Of a stretch of 64,000 nt of DNA, positions 1 through 8,985 are shown piece after piece; the stretch's first letter is position 1; every line of letters begins with the position of its first letter. Below the pieces are notes generated by a model. It saw only the letters and a program-made list of their open reading frames with translations. It had not been told where the DNA came from and did not search any database. The stretch comes from Thamnaconus septentrionalis (lineage: Eukaryota > Chordata > Actinopteri > Tetraodontiformes > Monacanthidae), in NCBI GenBank assembly GCA_009823395.1, contig CM020511.1:9770001-9834000 (forward strand), given 5' to 3'. The position numbers and the translations under genes were made by a program.

Positions 1-96
1 TTATAACGCTGAAAAGATGCAATTACAGGCGGGGGTGACAGTGTGAATCCTCGTTCATAGTGGAAAGGTGATTATTTATTTTATTTTATTTTTTAC

Positions 97-165
97 CAGT
101 TGCGCTTCTTCCCATCTCTCTCTGTTCTCCTCCATCAACAGATTGCTGACTGACTGCACAAAGCT
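97..165 (-). CDS. adgrb1: adgrb1 exon: GAIN subdomain A, short 23-codon exon
   Basis: This small exon, phase 0 at both ends, is too short for ordinary ORF listing. It reads SFVQSVSNLLMEENRERW followed by EEAQL. Human BAI1 has NFVQILSNLLAEENRDKW then EEAQL at exactly this point, also 23 residues. The acceptor is CTCATTTTTCCAG before 165, and the donor is GTAAAA after 97. It is the last adgrb1 exon in the window; the remaining 96 bases to the left edge are intron with no visible exon. Confidence 0.9.
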
Positions 166-704
166 CTGGAAAAATGAGAGAAAGTTTTAGGAGAAGGTAA
201 AAAACTAAAAGATAAGGTAAGAAAACAGTAAGATATTATGTTCAGTCCTTCTTGACTGGTATTGGAAATACAACACTGTGTAACGCTGCAGATTTCTCAT
301 TCTTTAACAAAAAAAAGCTAAAGTCGACATCATTACTCATTTTTTATATACCATCATCATCCAAACCATATAAGCAAGAGTGTATATTGCTGAAAACTGC
401 ATTTTATGTTAAAACTAAAAGTCATTTGGTACATTGCTCTGTAGGATAAAATAAATAATAATGTTTGAATAAAACATTTTTCTTTTATATTATATGACTA
501 CTGCTCTCCCACAAAATATACTGCTGTAATTCTCACGTTATACATTTGTAATATTGAAAGTTGCATAACTACATGAATAAATTCCCACATTTCATTGGGG
601 TGAAGGGAAACATAAAGACCAGGACCTTTTCGTCTTCCAGAGCAATAAGCAACAGAACACTTAAATAAAAAAATAAAGAAAGAATACTCAAGGAAGTGAA
701 TCAC
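166..704 (-). other. adgrb1 intron within the GAIN-encoding region
   Basis: A 539-bp, A/T-rich intron between the exons at 705-899 and 97-165. It has GTGATT at its 5' end and TTTTTCCAG at its 3' end. No repeat or second transcript is recognisable in it. Confidence 0.85.
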
Positions 705-899
705 CCTCATGTCTGTGCTGCTGGGGCTGTAGTATGACCTCCTGAAGATCTCGGTCATGTTCTTCAGTACGTCCACGATGGCCAGCAGATCACCGCTGTA
801 GCTGGTCCCGTCGCTGGACGTCTCCTTCAGCTTGGTCATCACCTCGGAAATGCCGTCTCCCACGAGGCCGCGCTGGGCTTTGGACAAGTGCTCCCGTGT
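705..899 (-). CDS. adgrb1: adgrb1 exon: start of GAIN subdomain A
   Basis: This exon has 65 codons, phase 0 at both ends: [65 protein letters not shown]. It matches the first helices of the BAI1 GAIN domain, the autoproteolysis-inducing fold of adhesion GPCRs. The NMTEIF sequon is shared with mammals. The acceptor is TTCCTGCAG before 899 and the donor GTGATT after 705. The GPS cleavage site itself would be several exons further left, outside the window. Confidence 0.94.
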
Positions 900-1038
900 C
901 TGCAGGAAGTAGCTTCTGTTAGGTTTCATGCTATGTATCTCAACAGCATTGCCGCCGTGCTATTGCCATCTTGTTGTTCACGTTAGCATCGGAAGAAAAC
1001 AACAACAACTATCCATCCATCTATCTATCTATCTATCC

Positions 1039-1077
<39 letters not shown>

Positions 1078-1431
1078 AACCATGGAGAAGCAGAAATGTT
1101 TTTCAGCCTGGGAACGTCATACTTAGCTTGACTTTTTCTGTCTTTTTTTGTTGGGAACAGATTTGAGAGAAATATATCTGCGGCATCGTTGCTGAAAAGA
1201 CCATTCACACCAACTCCAACATTTAGGAGGGGACAACTCGCTTGATGGTCTTTATGGTTAATTGGATTAACTTTGATGCAGGCACTGTTTAGGTCAGATG
1301 AATGGAGAATACACACGTTTAGAGATGCCTTTAAAATAGTGTATTTTCCCTCATATCTACTGGCACAAAAGAGAAAACAGACCCCCACCCGACCGCCCTC
1401 ACAACCCCGTATGGATCACGGCAACTCTCAC
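900..1431 (-). other. adgrb1 intron with an ATCT microsatellite
   Basis: A 532-bp intron with GTGAGA at its 5' end and TTCCTGCAG at its 3' end. Its one notable content is the (ATCT)n tract at 1012-1077 (about 16 copies, two interrupted by ATCC). Nothing else is seen. Confidence 0.85.
1012..1077. repeat. (ATCT)n microsatellite
   Basis: Tetranucleotide tract of about 16 ATCT units with ATCC interruptions, within an adgrb1 intron. A short open frame through it (YLSIYLS repeats) is an artefact of the repeat. Confidence 0.95.
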
Positions 1432-1538
1432 CAAAGTCTGTATACTGCGATAGTCATTGGAGATGCACTTCATGTAAGTGGGATTCTCCCAGTAGGCATT
1501 GCCTTCCTCATCCAGGGTGCAGCGACGGAGGATGACAC
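1432..1538 (-). CDS. adgrb1: adgrb1 exon: hormone-receptor domain, second half
   Basis: This 107-nt exon enters in phase 1 and leaves in phase 0. It encodes [36 protein letters not shown]. It aligns with the human BAI1 segment containing RRC, AYWE and the YRNIQ motif that leads into the GAIN domain, and it supplies the last two HormR cysteines (RRC and MKC). The acceptor is GACTCACAG before 1538 and the donor is GTGAGA after 1432. The phase change here ends the run of symmetric exons. Confidence 0.92.
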
Positions 1539-1661
1539 CTGTGAGTCATTGCACAAGACACACACACACACACACAGAGACAGACGCGGGATCGGTGCCA
1601 TCAAAGAATGCCTCCACTCAACCACCTACAGTCTCCTAAATTGCTTTGATCTCGGCTTTAC

Positions 1662-1763
1662 CCATAGCATTGGGAGGACAGCGTACGGCCGCCATGTCCC
1701 CCGCTGGGGTCATCTTCCACACAACATTGGAGAAGTTGTCCTCCCTGCATATCTCGTGAGGCT
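1662..1763 (-). CDS. adgrb1: adgrb1 exon: hormone-receptor domain, first half
   Basis: This exon has 34 codons, phase 1 at both ends: [35 protein letters not shown]. It is the first half of the HormR fold that sits between the TSR array and the GAIN domain in BAI receptors, with two of the four visible HormR cysteines (EIC and VRC) and the conserved Trp in VVWK. The acceptor is TTTGCGCAG before 1763, which forms Glu with the incoming G of the previous exon. The donor is GTAAAG after 1662. The following intron is only 123 bp. Confidence 0.93.
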
Positions 1764-3563
1764 CTGCGCAAAGACACGAGGCAAATAAGGCTTCAGTGAA
1801 TGTACCCGGTTTCCCCTCAGATGAAAGAAAGAAGAAAAAATAAAAAGACGGAACTGCTTTACACACTTTTAGTCACTCTTACAGTTGTTCGCACACTCCA
1901 AACATTTTTCAAAATAAGTGCCTTTGTGAACGGTGTGCTTCTTTTGTATTGTGTTTGAAAAAAAAAATAAAAAGTTGTACAGTGTATATAGTGTTATTCT
2001 TGATTATTCCTAACAATTCCTGCTGCTCCTTCTATTTTGCCAATGTTGTTTTTTTTTGCTGGTGCCACTTTTGCATTTCACTGCGCATCCTGTGAGCATG
2101 GGACGAACTAAGCTCATGAATCTTAAAAAAGATGGATCCCGTTCAATCAGTTCCCTTCCACTGACCTGGGCATCTCTTCTCACTGCAGCCCCGCACCTCC
2201 TCTCGGTCTCCAGGACACGGCTGCCCTCCGGAAAAAGGCCCAAGACAAATTCTGTTCCTCTGCTGACTCCCACCACCGCACGTTTTGGAACAGCCCGACC
2301 ACGGAGACCATGGCTGCCACCTGCCATTCACTGAACACAGAGTACAAGATGTGATCTGTTAGTCTGAGATCATGTTCTGTTCATTAGATTAGATTCTACA
2401 GAATCTTCCAAAAAATTCAGTTGGTCCTTCATACAGAGAGCGCTAAAATTAACTTTGAGAGCAGAGATAATTACTTAATGCATAATTAATTTATGACCGT
2501 CTAAATGAATGCCTGAAGCGGGCTGGAAGGGAGAAAAATATGTATTCACTTAAACCAACCTTTCAATGCTTGTTTACGTTTTTTTTTCCTTTTCTAAAAT
2601 TATAGTAACTTGTACTCAAGTGAAATAATGTGCATGGAATTACAGCTGACTGCAAGCTGCCAGATATTTTTTATCCGTGCATGGATGCATTCAAAAGTCA
2701 CTAGCCAGTCATAAATGTACAGTACATGTACCTCAGAAAGAAATATTTTGTATTGATTTCTAAAATATGTTTAATCCACCTGTCTGTTTGACTTTTCATT
2801 ACTACTTCACTAGTACAAATACTACGTTATTACTACATACAAAGATGGCTGGTTGTTTCCTGGATCCCTGCAATGCAGCAAACTACAGGAAATTGAAAAA
2901 AAATGTAGCAATTAAAAAGCAACAACATTCAAATTAGAATTTATAAAAACTTTAAGAAAAGCGTTTTGGTCACTTCTCACACATTTGCATGACCACCTTT
3001 TTGAAAATCCCAAATTTAAAAATAAGTAGAATTTCAAAGTAAGTGCAACATTTAGTGAGCAAAAAAAAAAAGAAGAAGAATCAATTCGCTCTAATGACAA
3101 GCTTTGTGACGGAGCCTCCTTTTTTACTCGCTAAGAACATCAGAAAATACTCTGGAAATTGGAATGTAGTATGATCCCTCGAAAAGGGTAAAGAACACAA
3201 GAGAAAGGTCAAGAGATTCTAGAGAATTGAAAAGTAAAGCTCTGAGAAGACAAAGTAGAATCCAGGAGATCGTAACCGTGAGTGCGACCTTGCGTCTACA
3301 GCCAGAATCACGAGCTGCTACAGACTCGGTGTTATCTTTGCGGGTCATTCGTGAACGTAGCTTTTGTGAGATGTTTGCATTTAGAGAAACAAATACATTT
3401 TCTGAAGGTGATTTTAATTGCTCATTAAATCAAAATAAATCTATTTTCTAAAGTATGTCTTTCTGTGTCTCAAGTGTCAGTTTATCCATGTTAGAACCTG
3501 CCGAGGAGGAACACCGTAGAAGGTCTGTCAAACACGGAATGTTTTTATTTATCTCTTCATCAC
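1764..3563 (-). other. adgrb1 introns flanking TSR5, no further features
   Basis: Two introns lie here, 1764-2165 (402 bp) and 2331-3563 (1233 bp), separated by the TSR5 exon at 2166-2330. Both are A/T-rich with GT-AG ends. A scan for a further TSR or a known repeat found nothing convincing. Confidence 0.8.
2166..2330 (-). CDS. adgrb1: adgrb1 exon: thrombospondin type-1 repeat 5
   Basis: TSR5, 55 codons, phase 1 at both ends: VNGRWQPWSPWSGCSKTC, GGGSQQRNRIC, LGPFSGGQPCPGDREEVRGC, SEKRCPG. It has all six cysteines, the WxxWxxC motif and the CSKTCG O-fucose site. It aligns with the fifth and last TSR of mammalian BAI1, just before the hormone-receptor domain. The acceptor is TGTTCAG before 2330 and the donor is GTCAGT after 2166. 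With this exon the array totals five repeats, the BAI1 number. Confidence 0.95.
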
Positions 3564-3728
3564 CTGGGCAATCTCCGAGGAAGCAGTCGACAGTCTCTAG
3601 CCACTCTCCTCTGCATTCCGAGCCTCCGTAAGAGGGGCCGTTACACTCTCTGGTTCTCTGCGTGGTCCCATTGGAGCAGGAGGCGGAACAGGAACTCCAG
3701 CTGGACCACTCGTTCCACACGCCATCCA
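3564..3728 (-). CDS. adgrb1: adgrb1 exon: thrombospondin type-1 repeat 4
   Basis: TSR4, 55 codons, phase 1 at both ends: [56 protein letters not shown]. The repeat keeps the WxxWxxC motif, CSASC as O-fucose site (followed by Ser rather than the usual Gly, as in human BAI1) and an NGT glycosylation sequon. The acceptor is TTCCTCAG before 3728; the donor is GTGATG after 3564, a weaker match to consensus than the neighbouring donors. Adjacent TSR exons are separated by introns of 513 bp (upstream) and 1233 bp (downstream). Confidence 0.95.
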
Positions 3729-4241
3729 CTGAGGAAGCGCACAGTCACCAAAAATAGATAAGATAAAGGAATAGGATAAAAATACACGTTTGTGTTTGCC
3801 GTGCATTGTTGACTGAACGATTATACAATAATTACATCTCTCGAGGAAATAATTTTCAACGTCGCCTATCTGCTTTTGAAACACTTGTGAATGAAACAGT
3901 CTGTTTTGTATACGTCCGGTTTTTGTATATGTCTTGGAATGTGTTATATTTCTCTTTCTTTCTTTTTGTTTGTTAGAGTTAATCACTCACTTTTAATACT
4001 CTACAAACATCCTGTTCATTTTAGGTGAGAACAAAACACTAAACAAAACAAAGTAAACAGTATGTGTACTAAATGTGCTGCATTCACCCAGCAAACATGG
4101 TTCAGGCCTTGTTTCTGTCAATCTTTTGGATTGTGGTCAACTGTTAAGCTAGCAAGCTTTTTATATACAACAGAGTATGACGGAGGAACTCCAAACAGTC
4201 TTTACCATGAATGATTTCCTATAATACTGCATGCACTGTAC

Positions 4242-4406
4242 CTGGACAAACGGCTATGTTGCAGAATTTTGTCTGTTTCTCTGGACCCTCGCAGGGATCC
4301 CCTCCAAACTGTGGTGGGGCACAGGTCCGCGTCCGGGACCTGAAACCTCTGCCACAGGTTGACGAACACAAACTCCACGGTGACCATTCATCCCAAGCGC
4401 CGTGCA
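4242..4406 (-). CDS. adgrb1: adgrb1 exon: thrombospondin type-1 repeat 3
   Basis: TSR3, 55 codons, phase 1 at both ends: [56 protein letters not shown]. It is almost residue-for-residue the third TSR of human BAI1. It has both C-mannosylation WxxW motifs, the CSSTCG O-fucose site, the three-arginine layer and six cysteines. The acceptor is GATTACAG before 4406; the donor is GTACAG after 4242. Within the gene it is the most conserved repeat visible. Confidence 0.95.
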
Positions 4407-4873
4407 CTGTAATCAGAGCAGCTTGGGTAGTAGGATTTGTGAACACGGGCAACACACAGCATCGTTCAGACAACATCAACTTGTGTTGAATCCACTGTTG
4501 TTCAGCTTCACTGGAAAAGCGTAAATTGAAACCATTATCATGGAATAGAATTGCTGCAGAGCAGCGGAGTCTCCCTGGCTGACAGCATTTAGTAGAGCTG
4601 GGGAACACCATTCCATATGTTCAATATAGCAGGGACTTTCAAAAATGCAGGCAAAGGTGCTTCTGAAAGGGTAGAAATCGTGGCTTATCAAACTGCCAAG
4701 TGCGAGAGGTAAGGGGGATTGGGCCAGGGGGGGGGGTTGTTTGGTCAGTCTTGCTTGGGTCAGGGCAGGGTCCAAAAGAAAGAGGGCTTGGCTGAGTGCA
4801 GGAAGGCAGCTTTTTGGGGGTGGAGGGTGGGTTGGAGGTTGTTTTTTTTTTTTTTGGGGGGTGGGGGGCTTAC

Positions 4874-5041
4874 CTGGACAAATGGCAGAGTTGTTGCAAG
4901 GTCTCTGCTCTCGCAATGGCCCACTACATTGGGTGCTGTAGGAGGAGGAGACACAGAAACGAGTGCGACTCTGCCAGCCCTCCCCACACGTGGCAGAACA
5001 CACACTCCACGCTGACCACTCCTCACCTGAAGCTGAGTCTA
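4874..5041 (-). CDS. adgrb1: adgrb1 exon: thrombospondin type-1 repeat 2
   Basis: TSR2, 56 codons, phase 1 at both ends: [57 protein letters not shown]. It is nearly identical to the second TSR of mammalian BAI1, including WSxWSxC for C-mannosylation, CSATCG for O-fucosylation and an NNS N-glycosylation site. In mammalian BAI1 the TSR array is reported to bind phosphatidylserine on apoptotic cells, CD36 and the Nogo receptor. The acceptor is a tandem CAG-TAG pair, so the exon may start at 5041 or 5038, both in frame. The donor is GTAAGC after 4874. Confidence 0.94.
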
Positions 5042-6368
5042 CTGAGGAAGTAGGGTGGGTTCGAAAGCAGGAAAACAAAAAAAAAGAAAAGTGGAAGGAT
5101 AGAGGGAGACAAAGGAAGAGAAGGGAAGGAAAAGGTCTTAACTAATTACCATGCAGGATGAAGCCTTTCGTGGCCAAAAGAGGGAGGGTTGTGGTCTGAG
5201 AAAGGGTAGTCTGGCTGTGGCACATCCAAGGGGCGACATCCTTCAAAGGCACAAATATCTGTTAAGTACCCCGTCCAATCCTTGCCCCCCCTCAAACATG
5301 AGTTTCTTCTGCAGACATGGCAGATGTCCATTACTCAAGGTTGGTATTCCAAACCATCCCTTGCTAAGACTTGCAAAGCCAAAAAGCCTGCACCCTCACT
5401 TGACACATAGGCAGTTCAGCCGACATGTTGTCATCCTATGTCACTTGAAGGAGGCCTCCCCTTGAAATGAGCTCCAGCGTCTGTTCTGCTTGTCCTTCTT
5501 CATCTGCAGGGCTCTGATGTCATATCCTTTGCATTGACTTCCAAGTCAGGAGAAGTGAATGCCACTGGCTGAGGATATGGCAGTCGCCTTCACAATAGCC
5601 ACGATGGGCAATTCGATGGGTCGGCTCACCCAGAGGGGGACAGAAGGCAGTCACAGCAGGGGAAGCGTGGAGAAGTGAACTGAACAAGATAAGGGAAACT
5701 GAATAGCTGATTAAAGTATTACTTCACCCCAAACTTTTTCTTTGGTATCGACTAACTCGCACCTCCTCATAGGTTGCAACGATTAGCCTTAAAAAGAACA
5801 TTTGCCAGCCCAGAGCTACAGTTCAGGACATTTCAATCATTTTTTATTACAAAATTTCACTTTGGCATTGACTGAAATTGGGCTGAAATTCATATTTTTT
5901 CAATACTGAGAAGGTTGGTGTTTCTATCCACTATGCAAAGACTAACTATCCTCAATTCATAATAGCGTCAAATAGTTTTTCTTGAAATTTGACACACATC
6001 CCAATTACTTTAAGTAAGTAGTTCAACCTAAAGACATTGTGCTCACTACTTCTCATTTGTAGGTGAAGTATCACTTTAACAAAAGAGGGAGAACTCCGTT
6101 GGGTCAGATTTTCTAGACAGGGCCCAGTGTCCTGCCGTCACCTCACACAGAATACATTCTTGCTAAGCTCAGTCAGGGTTCATGTTGGAATTAGTCCACG
6201 ATGGACACGGCACCGCTTTTTCTGGAGATTTTGATAGATGCGCACGGTGTCAACGAGCACGGCTCTGTTCTTTGTGGTTGTCTGTGTTGTGTTCTGTACA
6301 AGTGTGGTGAGCACCCAAGCTGCCACAGTGACTGATGCATGGGCTCCCTCTGCGTCCCGTTGTCTTAC

Positions 6369-6473
6369 CTGTCTGAGAGCTCTGCTGTCCACTGCGGGGC
6401 TTGTCTACTTCATCGCGCTTGCGGTTGTCCACCGAGCGAAGCGATTGGCTGCGAGAGAGGTGGCGACCTTTGC
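6369..6473 (-). CDS. adgrb1: adgrb1 exon: Ser/Arg linker between TSR1 and TSR2
   Basis: This 35-codon exon, phase 1 at both ends, encodes GKGRHLSRSQSLRSVDNR, then KRDEVDKPRSGQQSSQTG. The SRSQSLRS core and the basic stretch after it match the TSR1-TSR2 linker that is specific to BAI1. In mammals, proteolysis in this region releases the 40-kDa vasculostatin fragment (CUB-like domain plus TSR1); that is family knowledge, not shown here. The acceptor is CTTTAG before 6473 and the donor is GTAAGA after 6369. The exon carries no domain fold and is likely a flexible, protease-accessible spacer. Its presence is one of the strongest arguments for BAI1 identity. Confidence 0.9.
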
Positions 6474-6741
6474 CTAAAGGGGGGTGAGGCAAGGCCGGAG
6501 GAAGGAGGAGGAGGGGGGGGGGTCTGGTGTTAGCAACCAAAGGCGTCAATGAATGGTCTATAACTGGGACACAACCGTGACGTGATTGGTCACCCAAAGC
6601 AGCATCAGCCAAACTTGGGACTTTGTGTTGTGCGGTATGTGTTGATGTGCTGTAAATGTGTGCAGTGCTATTTTTCAGCTGTTGCGAAAGAATGCTTATC
6701 AAATCCAATGATCTGATGGTCCGACGGGACATCGACGTAAA

Positions 6742-7304
6742 TAGCTGCGTTTCCATTACCCCTAGAATTACGAAAAACCAAAATATCGCAGTAAAAAACA
6801 GGGAATGGAAACACGTAAATTTCGGAAAACCTCTCAAATATCGCTAAAAGGTTTTTACGCTCTCATGAGGTTATTTTTATGTATCGATATAAAGGTTTAT
6901 CGCAAAAGTGTCATGGAAACACTTTTTTCGCATTTACACGTCACTGGATGTGACGTAGGTGGCCAGTTCACTTCAAATGAAAATGGCGCGTTAAGTTTGG
7001 ACGGAGGAGGACACAGAATATTAGTTACAAGTAAACAAAGATAAAAATGTAACAACCATTCTTGACAGCACACGTAAACAAACAAAAGCAAATGTATTTC
7101 GCGTAAATGTCGTTGGGTGACATTTTACGAGAATTACGTCCCGAGAGAATTCTCATAATTCTCGCAGAACAAGAATTTACGAGAATTACGGTTTATGCGC
7201 TTCACACCATTCAACGGAAACAACTGCAAATGGCATTTGCACTTTGTCGAATTTTTAGAAATATTGCTTTTATTTTTCGAAAAACTGTAATGGAAACGCA
7301 GCTA
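6742..7304. mobile_element. 563-bp MITE with perfect 18-bp terminal inverted repeats
   Basis: The left end TAGCTGCGTTTCCATTAC (6742-6759) is the exact reverse complement of the right end (7287-7304). Since both ends begin with TA outside GCTGCG, the target duplication may be TA, as for Tc1/mariner-type elements. Several internal copies of the TGGAAAC motif occur (for example near 6803-6810 and 6912-6920). There is no transposase ORF, so it is non-autonomous. It lies inside the intron between TSR1 and the linker exon. The superfamily is not certain. Confidence 0.8.
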
Positions 7305-7875
7305 GTCACTACCTGACAGCTACATAAGTGATTCATAAAAGAGCGGATAAATCTTGCGCTATCCAGTTAGTGTTTTTCCTGCACTGCTCACCTCGAATGT
7401 GCACTACCTTGATGAGCATTAACTACCACCGGGTGGTTGTAGTTTTAGTGGCCTGATCATTTCACAATGCCTGCCTGGTCTTTCGTGTTTTCCCAATTTT
7501 TTTTATTTTAGCGTTGGTCTTTTCTATTGTAAAAACCCTTCATTGTACGCTGTTTGGAAATCCTTGTTGCTTCTTGTCGACTGGCATTTAAAAGAAAAAT
7601 CCAAAACACCTTTCACAAGTAAGGACACGATAACAAAACTTGTTCTTTGATAAGGAAAATGTGCTTTTTAAAAAGTTCAAACTTCACTGGAACATTTGCA
7701 CAATGGCTTTCGCGTGTTGTTGTTGAAGTGTTTTTTTTTCTTTCGTTTTTTTATCCTCATGTTCCTAAGGACATTTGACCATGTTATTGGTATTTTTCAT
7801 CGATCAAAGTCCCCGTTCCAACATGCACTCCTTTGGTCAAAGCAGAAACTCGGAGAGGGTGGTAGTAACAAACAA

Positions 7876-7919
7876 ACACACGCGCGCGCACACCACACAC
7901 ACACACACACACACACACC
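7876..7919. repeat. (CA)n microsatellite with a short CG run
   Basis: A run of alternating CA that includes a CGCGCGCG stretch at its left end, a strong Z-DNA-forming composition. It lies about 165 bp downstream (in transcript sense) of the TSR1 donor. Confidence 0.9.
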
Positions 7920-8084
7920 CGCAGACACATAAACAGGATGAAAGGAAGCGTGTAATTAGTGGCCGCAAATACACTTTTTGCACAAGCCCATATAAAACCA
8001 TAGAGGGTTAAGTGCTCCTGCTCAGAGCTGCGGAGGATGCAGAGTAGATCAGGACGGGCACACGTGGTGTGATGAGGATCTCAC

Positions 8085-8243
8085 CCCTGCAGGCCTGCGA
8101 GTTGCAGGGCCTCCCCTCCTCCACCACCCCTTCACACAGGTACGACTCCTCAGGGGGGGACTGACAGGTCCGAGTGCGTGTTTGTATTCCGCCTCCACAG
8201 TCGCTGCTACACTGTGCCCACTGGCCCCAAATGCTCCAGCCAC
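8085..8243 (-). CDS. adgrb1: adgrb1 exon: thrombospondin type-1 repeat 1
   Basis: TSR1 of BAI1, 53 codons, phase 1 at both ends. The sequence runs [19 protein letters not shown], then [25 protein letters not shown]. It has the WxxW tryptophans, the stacked arginines and six cysteines of a TSR. The acceptor is TTTTAG before 8243, with a (CA)n tract on the plus strand just upstream serving as a UG-rich stretch in RNA. The donor is GTGAGA after 8085. This extra repeat separates BAI1 from BAI2 and BAI3, whose arrays begin at the equivalent of TSR2. The O-fucose consensus CxxS/TC is broken here (CSSDC), as it also is in human BAI1. It follows a 28-kb intron and is spliced to the linker exon at 6369-6473. 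Confidence 0.93.
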
Positions 8244-8248
8244 CTAAA

Positions 8249-8287
8249 ACACACACACACACACACACACACACAACACAACACAAA
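8249..8287. repeat. (CA)n microsatellite next to the TSR1 acceptor
   Basis: Alternating CA on the plus strand, beginning five bases from the TSR1 acceptor AG. In the adgrb1 transcript it is a UG-rich stretch standing where a polypyrimidine tract is expected. Length variation here could affect TSR1 inclusion; that is inference. Confidence 0.92.
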
Positions 8288-8699
8288 ACTTGGCATTAAC
8301 TGTTAAACCCATGTGGAGTTGTGTCCTCGGGTTCAGTATAATCCTCACGCATAGCCGAAAAGCACACAGATATGCACCAAATGTAGCAGTGGCAATGGAA
8401 AACCAAGCACCGGCAGTGTGTGTCATCGTTCAAACGAAAGCCAGCAGCAAAAAAAAAAAAAAAAAAAGAAAATTATTTTAAATGGGAAAATATTTATAAG
8501 AAGAGTTACAGCTATAGGAAACATGAAATGTATATACCATCTCGTAGTACAGGGAGAGCCACTGACTAGTGGAAAAGAGTAAATGGAAGAAGTCAATTTA
8601 CTCTAGTAGATGCATTTTTTTTTTTTTATGCAAAGGAGATTTTTAATGCAAACACAAGAGACTATAATCATCATCACAAAAAAGTTTTAAAACAGTGTT

Positions 8700-8985
8700 T
8701 TATGTCTGTAACACTTCTGATAGAGAATATAATAGAATATCATAGAACACATACGCTGCCTTTATTAGCACCACATTAGGGAAATTTACATAATTACAGT
8801 AGCAATATAGTGCAAAGAGAATGAAAATATATTAACTAAAAGGAAATAAAGAAATAAAATATTTATAGGGCAGAAAGGAAAAAACTGGATATTTACATCT
8901 TATGGACAGTTGGACAATTTACAAGTTATGTGCATTGTATTGACAGAAAAATAAATGTTGATATGATATGTTGATATGTATTGAC
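8700..8985 (-). mobile_element. LINE 3'-end fragment, L2-like tail family
   Basis: Read on the minus strand, this block has CATAAGATGTAAATA, a T-rich stretch, CATTCTCTTTGCACTA, then GTAATTATGTAAATTTCCC and a terminal TTCTATTATATTC. The same ordered pieces occur at 35140-35268, and parts at 46108-46160 and 60960-61179. This looks like the 3' untranslated end and pentanucleotide tail of an L2- or Rex-like non-LTR retrotransposon. No coding part remains. Confidence 0.65.

Larger units (their letters stand above)
3729..6368 (-). other. adgrb1 introns around TSR3 and TSR2; G-runs at 4721-4868
   Basis: Three introns lie here: 3729-4241, 4407-4873 and 5042-6368. The 467-bp intron between TSR2 and TSR3 has plus-strand G-runs (about 9-10 G at 4729-4737, and G-T-G-rich runs at 4855-4868) starting immediately next to the TSR2 donor, so the pre-mRNA is C-rich there. 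The 1327-bp intron holds nothing recognisable beyond unique-looking sequence. Confidence 0.75.

Noticed and set aside
1273..1788. 171-codon plus-strand open frame
   Set aside because: It is antisense to two well-supported HormR exons and their intron, so it is a shadow frame.
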